Shown here piece after piece: positions 53,053-61,465 of a stretch of DNA of 64,000 bases. The notes under the pieces were generated by a model. That model had not been told where the DNA came from and ran no database searches. It was given only the letters and a program-made list of their open reading frames with translations. Position numbers and translations under genes: made by a program. This stretch comes from Terrabacter sp. 28 (lineage in GTDB: Bacteria; Actinomycetota; Actinomycetes; Actinomycetales; Dermatophilaceae), in the NCBI GenBank assembly GCA_000955875.1, contig JYOE01000002.1, positions 1-64,000 on the forward strand, read 5' to 3'. Each line of letters starts with the position of its first letter. Position 1 is the stretch's first letter.

Positions 53053-53157
53053 TAGGACCTCCTCGTCGGGGCCCGGGTGGGCCCCGTGGAACTCCCAGAG
53101 TCGAGGGCCGCCCGAGAGCACGTCAAGAGGGCGACTTGCTTATGCGCAGCATGCGTG

Positions 53158-53553
53158 CTATGTGAGCTGTGGCTGCGAATCGGCTTGCCGGAAACGGGTG
53201 GCCGCGGGCTCCAGCTGCGCCATGACGGAGCCCGCCGCGAGGGTCACTCCGGTGAGGTGCAGCCGCAGCGGCGCCGTGTCGCGTGCCGCGTCCGTCATGG
53301 CCGATGCCCACGCTTCCGAGCGCGCCTCGGCAGGGTGGGCGGCCTCGCGGTAGGCCTCGAGGGCGCGGATGGTCACGTGGCTCGCGTCGGTGCGGCCCGC
53401 GAGGAAGTGCCCGGGACCGGCGAACGCGCGGGCCTGCGTCATCCACCCCTCCAGCGTCTCGCGCGTGGACCGGGGCGGGATGGCGACGACGGTCACGGGC
53501 CAGCGACCGCCGTCCTCGGGCGGTGCGTCCTGGCGATGGGTCCCGGCGAGCAC
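53158..53553 (-). CDS. 2H phosphoesterase-like (2'-5' RNA ligase family) protein
   Basis: The frame shows the two HxT motifs of the 2H superfamily: SHVTIRALEAY and, 45 residues later, LRLHLTGVTLAAG. A preceding strand reads PVTVVAIPPRSTRETLEGWM. Such proteins ligate or cleave 2'-5' or 2',3'-cyclic phosphates of RNA or nucleotides. The start is unclear: the frame stays coding-like for about 30 residues upstream (VTPDRLVPARSRNEVFDRLY) until it meets the stop of the membrane gene, but offers no ATG/GTG/TTG there. I give the first GTG (53553); a non-canonical start or a lost start is possible. Confidence 0.6.
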   Translation of the reverse strand: MLAGTHRQDAPPEDGGRWPVTVVAIPPRSTRETLEGWMTQARAFAGPGHFLAGRTDASHVTIRALEAYREAAHPAEARSEAWASAMTDAARDTAPLRLHLTGVTLAAGSVMAQLEPAATRFRQADSQPQLT

Positions 53554-53627
53554 CGCCGCACGGCCGTCCTCGTAGAGCCGGTCGAAGACCTCGTTGCGAG
53601 ATCGTGCCGGGACGAGCCGGTCCGGTG

Positions 53628-54017
53628 TTACCGCGGGCCCTCCGACGACGATCGGCTCGTCACCACGTCCCCAGACCGGCGCTTCCGACGCCCCAGCGCC
53701 ACCATGAGACCGATGGCACCACCCGCCATCGCCAGCCAGATGATCGCGAGCCCGACGAAGGCGCCCCGGCGGTCCGGCTCGGACGTGACGGCAAGCACCG
53801 CGAAGGTCGCGGCCGCGGCAAGGAGGCCGGCGCAGAAGAGGATGGAGTACAGACGGAGCGCGCTGTCGTTGTTTGCGAACCTCCTTGCGTACCAAGGGCC
53901 CCCGATAGCGAGCAGCGCGAGCGCGCCGCAGAGGTAGCCCCACGCCTTGCCCTGCGCCACCGACACCGCAGCAGCGGCCAGCACCCCGCCCGGCAACACC
54001 CATCGCAGTACTCGCAC
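53628..54017 (-). CDS. small four-helix membrane protein
   Basis: A 129-residue protein with four hydrophobic segments: VLPGGVLAAAAVSVAQG, AWGYLCGALALLAIGG, YSILFCAGLLAAAATFAVLAV and GLAIIWLAMAGGAIGLMVAL. The end is basic and Ser-rich. GTG at 54017 is chosen because GAGAAGGGA lies 10 bases upstream; a TTG 24 bases earlier is also in frame. No family recognised. It lies just upstream of the 2H-like gene, possibly in one transcript. Confidence 0.7.
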   Translation of the reverse strand: MRVLRWVLPGGVLAAAAVSVAQGKAWGYLCGALALLAIGGPWYARRFANNDSALRLYSILFCAGLLAAAATFAVLAVTSEPDRRGAFVGLAIIWLAMAGGAIGLMVALGRRKRRSGDVVTSRSSSEGPR

Positions 54018-54163
54018 CGTCGCGTGTCCCTTCTCCCACAACCCGATCGCTCCGCGGGATCTTGCCAGAAGCGCGCCAGCTCCCGTGGAGCGCGGCCGGC
54101 GCGGGCCGATCCACGCCGCCGCTGGGCAGGCTCTCGCGACCGTGCGCTGGCAGAGTGACCCGC

Positions 54164-54745
54164 ATGACGCAAACCCCTGAGGCGCACGGGACGCGGTCGG
54201 AGTCAGGCCTGTCCGACGAGGACTTCGCGCCGGTCTGGGCCGACGACGACCGGCCGCGCATCCCCCGCGTGGCGGACGAGCGCGCGGCGCTCACGGCATA
54301 CCTCGAGTACTACCGGGCCACCGTGGAGATGAAGTGCCGCGGACTCACTCCCGAGCAGGCGCGGACGCGATCCATGCCGCCCTCGACGATGTCGCTGCAC
54401 GGCCTCGTGCGACACCTGGCCGGTGTCGAGCGCTGGTGGTTCCAGCAGAACTTCGAACGCCGCGACGTGCCGTTCCTCTTCTTCACCGAGGACCAGCCCG
54501 ACCTCGACTTCGACCCGCCCGCCGACGCCGACTTCACCGAGGACCTGGCGACCTGGCGCGCCGAGTGCGCAGTGTCGCGCGAGATCGTCGCCGCCCACGA
54601 CCTCGACGACACGGCACGGCCGCTCGACTGGTACGAAGACGTCGACCTGCGCTGGCTCGTGCTGCGGATGATCACGGAGTACGCGCAGCACTGCGGTCAC
54701 GCGGACCTGCTCCGCGAGGGGGTCGACGGCCGCACGGGCGCCTGA
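54164..54745 (+). CDS. DinB/DUF664-family protein
   Basis: A 193-residue DinB-fold (DUF664) protein: AYLEYYRATVEMKCRGLTPEQ, then MSLHGLVRHLAGVERWWFQ with the first histidine pair, and MITEYAQHCGHADLLREGVDG with the third metal-ligand histidine. The family binds divalent metal and includes thiol (mycothiol/bacillithiol) transferases; many actinobacterial members are uncharacterised. Followed 22 bases later by a GNAT gene in the same direction. Confidence 0.88.
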   Translation: MTQTPEAHGTRSESGLSDEDFAPVWADDDRPRIPRVADERAALTAYLEYYRATVEMKCRGLTPEQARTRSMPPSTMSLHGLVRHLAGVERWWFQQNFERRDVPFLFFTEDQPDLDFDPPADADFTEDLATWRAECAVSREIVAAHDLDDTARPLDWYEDVDLRWLVLRMITEYAQHCGHADLLREGVDGRTGA

Positions 54746-54767
54746 GGATGCCGAGTACATTGCCGAG

Positions 54768-55310
54768 GTGCCCCGGCAGCCCCCTCGCCTGACGACCGCT
54801 CGGCTGTCGCTGCGGCGGCCGGAGGAGGCTGATGCCACGGAGATCCTCGAGATCCTGTCGAATCCGTCAGTCGTCCGCCACAACCCGTCGGACCGGGTGA
54901 CGCAGCTGGACGACGTCGACGCCCTGGTGCGGCGGTGGCTGCGTCACTGGGAACAGCACGGGTTCGGCAACTGTGGCGTCTTCGAAGAGGAGACGGGACG
55001 GCTCGTCGGCAACTGCGGGGTGCGCTGGACGACGATCCACGAGGAACGGGTCCTCAACCTGATGTACCGCTTCCATCCCTCGACCTGGGGGCGGGGTTAC
55101 GCCACTGAAGCCGTGGCCGCAGTGGTGGGCTGGGCCCAGGAGTCGCTCCCCGGCGAGATCGTCGTCGCCCGCATCCGCCCCTCGAACCGGGCCAGCCAGA
55201 GAGTCGCGGCCAAGGTCGGCCTGCGACGAGATCCCGACTTCGACGGCGAGGGCGACGACGGCCTGGACTGGGCCTTCACCGACCGTGCGATCACTTTCTC
55301 CAGCCCCTGA
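54768..55310 (+). CDS. GNAT acetyltransferase (RimJ/RimL-like)
   Basis: A 180-residue acetyltransferase. LTTARLSLRRPEEADATEIL opens the fold; FHPSTWGRGYATEAVAAVVGW is the acetyl-CoA site and IRPSNRASQRVAAKVGL the end. Substrate unknown. TACATT at 54756-54761 lies 6 bases before the GTG, so it is leaderless and has its own promoter within the DinB gap. Confidence 0.88.
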   Translation: MPRQPPRLTTARLSLRRPEEADATEILEILSNPSVVRHNPSDRVTQLDDVDALVRRWLRHWEQHGFGNCGVFEEETGRLVGNCGVRWTTIHEERVLNLMYRFHPSTWGRGYATEAVAAVVGWAQESLPGEIVVARIRPSNRASQRVAAKVGLRRDPDFDGEGDDGLDWAFTDRAITFSSP

Positions 55311-55379
55311 TCGCCCGGCATACCTCTCCGCCGATCCCGCGACCACAGCTCATCACCGAGATCCCGTTAGGTTCGGGAC

Positions 55380-56015
55380 ATGACCGACCGGACCACCTGG
55401 ACCACCACCACCCACCGCTGGGCCGCCGACGTGGACCGTGTCCACCTGGAACACGTCCGCCGCCAGCTCGGTCCGGGCCAGGCCGCCGGTGGCCGTCGGC
55501 ATCTGATGCTCGAAGTGCTGGCGTACGCGCAGGACGAGGCCGCCAGTCTGGGCCACATCGGCACCGTGACGGTGACCGTTCGATCCGACGGAACCGTCAC
55601 CATCGACGACGACGGGCGCGGCACGGACACGCGCACCGACAGCGACGGCACCGTCGTGCGCAAGCCGGTCATGGCGACCGCGGACGTGCGCTTCAACGAC
55701 GTGGTCCAAGCGCCGAGGCTCCCGGACGGCCTCCCCCGACGCGGCATGTCGACCGTCTCGGCCCTGAGTGAGGAACTCGTTCACGACAACCATCGCGGCG
55801 GCTCCTCCTGGTCGCAGACGTACCGCTTCGGCATCCCCGACGACGAGCTGACCTCGATCCCGTACCGGGGCGGGACAGGGACGCGCATCACCTTCCGCTC
55901 CGATGTCGACGGACCGAGCGACCTCACCGACGCAGACCTTCGAGCCTTCCCGAACCTGGAGGTCACCCGCGACATAGTGCTCGCCGCCGGCGGATCCGGT
56001 CATGCCCCCGGCTGA
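55380..56015 (+). CDS. stand-alone GyrB-like GHKL ATPase domain
   Basis: A 211-residue protein resembling only the N-terminal ATPase half of DNA gyrase B/ParE: HLMLEVLAYAQDEA (Bergerat N-box-like, but without the usual E-x-x-x-N), VTIDDDGRGTD (G1 DxGxG box), GMSTVSALSEELV, GGSSWSQTYRFG and GTRITFRSD. No transducer, TOPRIM or topoisomerase-partner domain follows. The C-terminus is intact with a normal stop. TAGGTT 6 bases before the ATG gives a leaderless start. Could be an ATP-dependent switch, a gyrase-interfering protein, or a decayed duplicate. No associated subunit is nearby. Confidence 0.75.
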   Translation: MTDRTTWTTTTHRWAADVDRVHLEHVRRQLGPGQAAGGRRHLMLEVLAYAQDEAASLGHIGTVTVTVRSDGTVTIDDDGRGTDTRTDSDGTVVRKPVMATADVRFNDVVQAPRLPDGLPRRGMSTVSALSEELVHDNHRGGSSWSQTYRFGIPDDELTSIPYRGGTGTRITFRSDVDGPSDLTDADLRAFPNLEVTRDIVLAAGGSGHAPG

Positions 56016-56143
56016 CGATGCGCGCCGGAGGCACCATGCGTCAGTGTGTCGCGCGTGCCCGTGGGCTCGGTCGAGCTCTATGGCTCATGGAACGCGGAAG
56101 CACTCTTCCTCTCGTGCCGATGAGCACTCACGCACCTAGCGCA

Positions 56144-56539
56144 TCAGGGGGAGTGCAGCAGCAGGGCGGAGATCTGGAAGCCCCCCGAGTTGCGAGTGAT
56201 GACGTACGTGATGGACATGTGGTTGATCTCTGTGTTGTCCGCACGCTGGCGGGAGAACTCGGCTCGATGCACTGCCGCGTTGCGGTTCACGATCGCCGTA
56301 TCACTTGCCAGCGTCACGGTGTGGTCGAAGTTCGCAGCCGCCATCGCATCCACTTGGCTCTGCAGCCATGCCGCCACCTCGCCCCTGGTCCCGAGCGAGA
56401 CGTTGACGTTGTCGGTTGTCAAGAGGAATGGGACGCCGTAGTAGGCGACTAGATCACCGGGCTGGGACTCACCGCGACCCAGGGCTGCGAAGGCGGACAG
56501 GTACCCCGCGAACCAGTGTTTGACTTCGCTGTGAAGCAC
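56144..56539 (-). CDS. SnoaL/NTF2-like protein
   Basis: A 131-residue NTF2-fold protein: EVKHWFAGYLSAFAALGRG, then YYGVPFLLTTDN, EVAAWLQSQVDAMAAANFD, and strands VTLASDTAIVNRNAAVHRAEF and MSITYVITRNSGGFQISALL. Members are isomerases, cyclases or binding proteins; catalytic residues cannot be assigned. GTG at 56539 is chosen because TAGGTT lies 7 bases before it (leaderless). The longer open frame upstream is antisense to the next gene. Confidence 0.78.
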   Translation of the reverse strand: MLHSEVKHWFAGYLSAFAALGRGESQPGDLVAYYGVPFLLTTDNVNVSLGTRGEVAAWLQSQVDAMAAANFDHTVTLASDTAIVNRNAAVHRAEFSRQRADNTEINHMSITYVITRNSGGFQISALLLHSP

Positions 56540-56611
56540 CCTCAGCAACCTAGTGCGCAGCGTAGCCAGGGAACCCCAAACGCGCGGATTGGCCGCTGTC
56601 AGTTCGAACTC

Positions 56612-56956
56612 TTGACCCGAGACGATCGCTTCCAGCTCGCAGACGCCTTCATGGCAACTGCAGCCTTCTGGTCCACGGACGGACGGACCTGGCATACCGG
56701 GAACGCCGCCCCGCCGGCGTACGATCCGGACCCTGACGGAGCCGAAGAGCTCTTCGATCTGATCCTCGAGGACAGCCCTGGCGCGTACGCGCGCTTCGCC
56801 CAGAACCACCTCGAGATGAGCCCCAGCGAAGCAGCCCTCAGGGCCGTGTACCAGTCACACCCGCTCGACCCCTCGATCCTCTCCGCACTCAACCCCGACG
56901 CCGACTACGAGAGAGTCCGCGAACAGCTCGACGAGCTGGGTCTTTCCACGTCGTAA
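56612..56956 (+). CDS. hypothetical acidic protein
   Basis: A frame of about 114 residues reading LTRDDRFQLADAFMATAAFW, then a Pro/Asp loop (PPAYDPDPDGAEELFDLILE) and helices FAQNHLEMSPSEAALRAVY and DYERVREQLDELGL. It is probably a real small helical protein, since codon positions look coding. Start is uncertain (TTG 56612 or ATG 56651); the open frame reaches further back but overlaps the 5' end of the SnoaL-like gene. Family not recognised. Confidence 0.5.
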   Translation: MTRDDRFQLADAFMATAAFWSTDGRTWHTGNAAPPAYDPDPDGAEELFDLILEDSPGAYARFAQNHLEMSPSEAALRAVYQSHPLDPSILSALNPDADYERVREQLDELGLSTS

Positions 56957-57031
56957 GCGACCATCCGCGCAAGTGCCGCAACCCGATCGCTTGATGAACC
57001 TCGCTGGATCCGAGCCGCTAACCTCCCCTTT

Positions 57032-57745
57032 GTGCACGAGACCGCGCTGAGCCTGGCTGAGTTCTTCGGCGCCAGGCCCGGGCGAGCCGTTGGGGACGAG
57101 GGCCAGCTGGTCGACCTGGTCCCCACGCAGATCGGGACGCTGGCCGTGCCCTCGGGCAGGCTGGGGGCGGTCGACCCGTTTGCTTCGTTGGACAGTCCAC
57201 TCGAGGTGCAGGTCGAGCCTGGCGTCTACCCAGTCATCCTCACGCAGGTCACCTATCCTTCGGATGACGACACAGAGTTCAGTGATGCCGCCTACCTATC
57301 CGTCGTGCTGGCCGACGGGGAGCCCGTCAGCGTCGAGCCGGCGCCCGGAACCTGGGTCGACGCAACGTTGTACGGCGTCACGACCTACGGAGGTGGAGTG
57401 GGCCTCGTCGACGCCCTCGCCGCTGCCGGCCAGATCCTGCCGCCCGAGTCCCCGGAATTCGAGGCGTGGACCACCAAGGCCGGTCAGCACCCGCAGGGTG
57501 TCCTCGATGCGACGCTCCCGTGGGCCGCGCACGGGGAGAACGTCATCGGGGTCATGAGTCCCAGCGACGACGGTGAGTACCCGCTGTACGTGACGCGTGA
57601 CGCGAGCGGCAATCCGCTGGCGGTCCATGTCGACTTCCTCGTGGTTGGAGAGGGCCGCTACCAGCTCGACGTCCATGAGTGGCCACCATCGCCAGAGGTT
57701 CCCGCAATCCGGCTCAAAGCCGGACCCACCAACCACTGGACGTGA
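57032..57745 (+). CDS. DUF4241-like protein
   Basis: A 237-residue protein. SGRLGAVDPFASLDSPLEVQVEPGVYPVILTQV is a typical DUF4241 opening, and GTWVDATLYGVTTYGGGVGLVDALAA and YPLYVTRDASGNPLAVHVDFLV match the rest of that family. These proteins are often seen next to toxin/immunity or contact-dependent genes, but the function is unknown. TAACCT lies 7 bases before the GTG (leaderless). The next gene follows after 9 bases, suggesting one operon. Confidence 0.8.
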   Translation: MHETALSLAEFFGARPGRAVGDEGQLVDLVPTQIGTLAVPSGRLGAVDPFASLDSPLEVQVEPGVYPVILTQVTYPSDDDTEFSDAAYLSVVLADGEPVSVEPAPGTWVDATLYGVTTYGGGVGLVDALAAAGQILPPESPEFEAWTTKAGQHPQGVLDATLPWAAHGENVIGVMSPSDDGEYPLYVTRDASGNPLAVHVDFLVVGEGRYQLDVHEWPPSPEVPAIRLKAGPTNHWT

Positions 57746-57754
57746 CCGACGCTC

Positions 57755-58894
57755 ATGCCGCACCAGCCGCACCTGGCCCAGACGTACACGGTTACCGTCC
57801 CTGAGGAGGCTTCGGCCCGCGCCGTGGCCGACGAGCTCGCCGCCCGTGGGCACGCCCTGGTCGCCGTCCGGGAGGTCGATTGGGCGCTCCGTGACCCGTC
57901 CAGTTTCTGGTTCGGCAAGCCGACGATGCGACCGCGCGAGCAGGGCCACTGGGACGTCACCTCCATCGCGACCGGGCCCCTCCCCGACGACGACGAACGC
58001 TGGTGGCAGGCGCAGGAGGACCACGCGGTGCGAATGCTGGCTCAACGGTTCGGGGGCCGCTCCTCTGGCAGCGGCACCGGGCACACCGCAACGCTCATGC
58101 GGTCGTTCACGCGGGTCGGCCTCGTCCACGAGCTCGACGACGCCACCGTGCACGAGCGCCGGTTGACAGCCTTGGCGGGGAGCCCGGCCCGGGCCGGCGA
58201 CCGTGAGCGGCACGAGTCGGACGCCGTGGACGAGGACCTGCTGGACGGGCCCGGGGAGCCGGTGAGGCTGGCCGGCGTCGAGGACGTGAACTGGGCTCGG
58301 CTCGAGCACGCCTACGGCAACGCCGCCGACGTCCCCCGGATGCTGAACGGGCTTGCAGCCAACAACGACCAGTGGAGCAAGCACCTGGACGACCTTGTCG
58401 GCTCCGTGACTCACCAGGGCAGCAGCTACAGCTCCACCGCGCCCGCATTACGGCTCGTCGCCCATCTGGCCGCGGCACCTCAACTCTCTCCGAAGCGACG
58501 CCTGGACCTCCTTTACACCCTGTTCCTCGCAGCCGCCGCGTTGGACGAGGCACGCGCGTACGGGTACCGCCCCGAGCCGCACCACGAGGCGGTGCGCGTG
58601 ACCGTCACCGACGCCTCCGAGGACCTCCTGGCCCTGTGGCCGACGATCTCGCGCGCCGAACAGCGAGTCCTCCTGCTCCTCGCGGCTTTGCCGCGCCACC
58701 CGGTCCCCCCGCATGACCTGACCGACCCGGCCAGCAGACTGGCCATGACCATGATCCGCGACGAGGACGAGGCAGGCGCCCTGCTCGAGAGGCTCGCCAA
58801 GAGCAACGAGGACCTCATCGAACTCGCCCAGGAACAGGCGCCTCTGCGCTCCCGTCTGGTCGCCGCGCTGGAGGTCCTCCTCTGGGACCGTTGA
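57755..58894 (+). CDS. uncharacterised helical-repeat protein, operon partner of DUF4241
   Basis: A 379-residue soluble protein. The N-terminal part (about 1-75) is compact and mixed alpha/beta (TYTVTVPEEASARAVADELA, FWFGKPTMRPREQGHWDVT). From residue 165 on, repeating helices (VNWARLEHAYGNAADVPRML, ALRLVAHLAAAPQLSPKRRL, LAKSNEDLIELAQEQAPLRS) suggest HEAT-like repeats as in many immunity proteins. No catalytic motif is seen. Family not recognised. It is separated by 9 bases from the DUF4241 gene, so the two probably act together. Confidence 0.7.
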   Translation: MPHQPHLAQTYTVTVPEEASARAVADELAARGHALVAVREVDWALRDPSSFWFGKPTMRPREQGHWDVTSIATGPLPDDDERWWQAQEDHAVRMLAQRFGGRSSGSGTGHTATLMRSFTRVGLVHELDDATVHERRLTALAGSPARAGDRERHESDAVDEDLLDGPGEPVRLAGVEDVNWARLEHAYGNAADVPRMLNGLAANNDQWSKHLDDLVGSVTHQGSSYSSTAPALRLVAHLAAAPQLSPKRRLDLLYTLFLAAAALDEARAYGYRPEPHHEAVRVTVTDASEDLLALWPTISRAEQRVLLLLAALPRHPVPPHDLTDPASRLAMTMIRDEDEAGALLERLAKSNEDLIELAQEQAPLRSRLVAALEVLLWDR

Positions 58895-59066
58895 ACGCCC
58901 AAACCGGGCTACAACGAGCCGGGCGACCCCAGCAGGTCAAGGCGGCCGTCCCCTGTCGCCGCACTGCCGGCGAACGCCCGACCCTGCCAGGCTCAGGAAC
59001 CTCATGGCCGCCTTGGAGGCAACCCAGGTAAGGCACCTCGACACAGGCGGCTGACAAAATAGCGAG

Positions 59067-59501
59067 GTGAGCGCCCACCGCAGCACTGACTACGAGATCG
59101 ACTTCGACCTCGCCCGCATGGACCTCGATCGTGTTCATCAGTGGCTGTCCACCGATGCTTTCTGGGCACTCGGGCGCACCCGCGAGACCGTCGAGACGGC
59201 GGCGCGCAACTCGTTGAACTTCGGGGCGTTCACCCGCGACGGAACTCAAGTGGCGTACGCACGCGTCGCGACCGACCATGCAACCTTCGCCTGGCTTTGC
59301 GACGTGTACGTCGACCGCGACCACCGCGGCCAAGGGCTGGGCACCCGATTGTCGGAGGCCGTCGTTGCCAGGCTCCGGCCCCTGGGTCTGAAGCGGGTGC
59401 TGCTCTCGACACTCGACGCCCACGACGTCTATGCCCGCGTCGGATTCGTACCCATGCCCAACCCTGAGAAGCTCATGATCCTCGACCAGTCAGGCAGCTA
59501 A
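59067..59501 (+). CDS. GNAT acetyltransferase
   Basis: A 144-residue single-domain acetyltransferase. The CoA-binding motif is CDVYVDRDHRGQGLGTRLSEAVV (R/Q-x2-G-x-G), with the family end DAHDVYARVGFVPMPNP. Its N-terminal HQWLSTDAFWALGRTRETVE is typical of small-molecule acetyltransferases of unknown substrate. GTG start with CAAAAT 6 bases upstream (leaderless). Confidence 0.88.
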   Translation: MSAHRSTDYEIDFDLARMDLDRVHQWLSTDAFWALGRTRETVETAARNSLNFGAFTRDGTQVAYARVATDHATFAWLCDVYVDRDHRGQGLGTRLSEAVVARLRPLGLKRVLLSTLDAHDVYARVGFVPMPNPEKLMILDQSGS

Positions 59502-59617
59502 GCCTTCGCATGCTCATGCCGCCCAGCGGTCATCGGGACCAGCAGCGGTGGGCGCCGGCGACATTGGACCAGTGACCGACCGGGACACACGGAGCGTCGG
59601 CCAGGGGCTCCGATCGG

Positions 59618-59911
59618 CTACAGCGCAAACGCCCACCGGGTCAGCAGTTCGTGCGCTTCTCGTAGAGGCTGCGCGGCAGCCACCTCGTGCGTGTCGGCGC
59701 TGCCGCGCCGCCGCTCGACCTGGAACGACCCGTCGGAAAGCCGGAGCGCCTGCGCGTACGTCTGACCTGACGCGTCCACGACCTTCTCGACGATGACCCA
59801 CGACCCGTCACCCGCAGCCAGGTCCTCGAGTAGCAAGAGGAGGACGTCCTCGGACGGGTCGTCATAGGTGTCGCCGTTCTCCATCACTGCTCTGAACGTG
59901 CGTGTGGGCAT
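59618..59911 (-). CDS. small hypothetical protein
   Basis: A 97-residue protein reading PTRTFRAVMENGDTYDDPSE, then EDVLLLLLEDLAAGDGSWVIVE and SGQTYAQALRLSDGSFQVERR, ending with an amphipathic helix (EAHELLTRWAFA). The Asp/Ser-Gly turns between strands suggest a small beta-sandwich or immunity-type fold. No family recognised. Start: ATG at 59911; an earlier start (59929) is possible. Confidence 0.6.
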   Translation of the reverse strand: MPTRTFRAVMENGDTYDDPSEDVLLLLLEDLAAGDGSWVIVEKVVDASGQTYAQALRLSDGSFQVERRRGSADTHEVAAAQPLREAHELLTRWAFAL

Positions 59912-59985
59912 ACCTGAAGCCTCTCGCATGCCAGCGCCGCCACCAACACATCGCAGGAACCCGCCGGAGGTTGGCTCAGCGCGGC

Positions 59986-60253
59986 CGGCCCGGCAGGGCC
60001 TCGCGGCAGCGAGGTTTACGGCAACCCTTCCGGCGAGGTTTCAGCGAAGGTTTCGGCCATGCCCCGCCCGTGGAGTATGGCTGAAACGCGCTGCCGCCGA
60101 TGGTGCGCTCCGCCGCGCCGTGGGCAGCCACGCGCCGGCCGCCAGCCGCGGTCCAGTAGCCTGTCTCCCGTTGGTCGGCCCGGCAGGGCCTGGTTGCATC
60201 AAGGGTTACAGCTGCGACGAGGTTTCCATCGAGGTTTCAGCCATGCCCCGCCC
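59986..60253 (+). repeat. degenerate direct repeats before tRNA-Arg
   Basis: Two related blocks of about 80 bases (59986-60069 and 60176-60253) share CGGCCCGGCAGGGCCT at the start, one or two CGAGGTTTC/CGAAGGTTTC units, and GCCATGCCCCGCCC at the end. The second copy runs into the first bases of tRNA-Arg. No gene is visible in 59930-60249. Confidence 0.7.
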
Positions 60254-60325
60254 TCGTAGCTCAGGGGATAGAGCACCGCTCTCCTAAAGCGGGTGTCGCA
60301 GGTTCGAATCCTGCCGGGGGCACCA
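60250..60325 (+). tRNA. tRNA-Arg (anticodon CCU)
   Basis: A full cloverleaf of 76 nt with encoded CCA: acceptor GCCCTCG/CGGGGGC, D stem GCTC/GAGC, anticodon loop CTCCTAA (CCU, reading AGG), T loop TTCGAAT. Its 3' end is the attachment site of the integrative element that follows; the integrase stop lies 27 bases away on the other strand. Confidence 0.97.
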
Positions 60326-60351
60326 CACGTTTTCGCAGGTCAGAGGCGGTG

Positions 60352-61464
60352 TCACTCATCCGACACTCCCCCTTCGATGAGCCCGACCGGCCCGATGTGG
60401 CACATCTGTGGCACATGGGTGTCCAGCGAGAGGGCCACCGCGTCAAGGTCGTCGGGGAACAGCCCGGCGTAGATGTCGAGAGTCATCGCGGCCGACGCGT
60501 GACCGAGCATCTGCTGGATCGCCTTGACGTTGGCGCCGCCGCGGACCGCGAGCGAGGCAGCCGTGTGGCGCAGGTCGTGCGGCGTCACACCGAGGAGGCC
60601 AGCCGCCACGCAGGCCGGGTCGAACACCCGCCGTCGCCAGTTGTTGAGGATGATCGGGCCACCCATCGCGGCCGGGAACAGCAGGTCGTCGCGCTCCTTG
60701 CCCTGGCACATCCCGAGCAGCGCGGGCATGAGTGCCGGCGGCACCGGGACCGAGCGCGTGCGATGCGTCTTCGGCGTCGAGAAGACCATCGTCGAGCCGA
60801 CGCGGGTCACGCTCTCGGAGATGGTCAGCCGTCGTCGTTCGACGTCGAGCCGGGACACCTTGAGCGCGGCGAACTCCCCGAACCGCAGGCCCGTCAGGGC
60901 GAGCACCGCGATGGCGAGACCGTGCGATCCAGCGGCGTCGACGAGCCGGGTGAGCTCCTCCGGGGTCAGGAACCGCGGCTCGCGCCGGACCTGCCGCGGT
61001 AGGCGGACGCCCTTGGCAGGGTTCCTCGCGATCCGCCCGTCCTGCACCGCCCCGTCGAGCACGAGCGAGGCGACGAGGTAGATCTTGCGAACGGACCCGG
61101 CCGCCAGTCCCGATGACGCCAGGTCACCGACCCACCCCGCGACGTCGGAGTGTGCGATCCGCCCGATCGGCCAGCCACCCCACTGCGGCAGGACGTGCGT
61201 CCGGAGCGTGTCGCGGTACCGGTCGGCAGTCGAGGGCTTGAGGTGCGCCAGTCCCCTGCCCCACGTCTCGGCGTACGCCGCGAACAGCAGCTTGCCGGCC
61301 GCAGGGTCGATGTACGTACCGCGGTAGAGGTCGGCCATGAGCGCCGCCAGGAACCGGTCGGCATCGACCCTGCGGCCGAAGGACTTCTTGCGCTGCCGCC
61401 CGGACGGGTCGCGCCAGCGAGCGAGCCACCGCCCGTTGCGACTGTCCTTGACGACGTGGGCCAC
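60352..61464 (-). CDS. int: tyrosine recombinase / AICE integrase
   Basis: A 370-residue integrase. An N-terminal AP2/arm-like domain (AHVVKDSRNGRWLARWRDPSGRQRKKSFGRR) and SAM-like core-binding domain (about 55-155) precede the catalytic domain with LTGLRFGE (Arg), HDLRHTAAS (HxxR), MLGHASAAMTLDIYAGLF (H and Tyr). All catalytic residues are present, so it should be active. GTG at 61464 overlaps the excisionase gene end. The gene ends 27 bases from tRNA-Arg, as expected for site-specific integration there. Confidence 0.94.
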   Translation of the reverse strand: MAHVVKDSRNGRWLARWRDPSGRQRKKSFGRRVDADRFLAALMADLYRGTYIDPAAGKLLFAAYAETWGRGLAHLKPSTADRYRDTLRTHVLPQWGGWPIGRIAHSDVAGWVGDLASSGLAAGSVRKIYLVASLVLDGAVQDGRIARNPAKGVRLPRQVRREPRFLTPEELTRLVDAAGSHGLAIAVLALTGLRFGEFAALKVSRLDVERRRLTISESVTRVGSTMVFSTPKTHRTRSVPVPPALMPALLGMCQGKERDDLLFPAAMGGPIILNNWRRRVFDPACVAAGLLGVTPHDLRHTAASLAVRGGANVKAIQQMLGHASAAMTLDIYAGLFPDDLDAVALSLDTHVPQMCHIGPVGLIEGGVSDE

Positions 61465-61465
61465 C

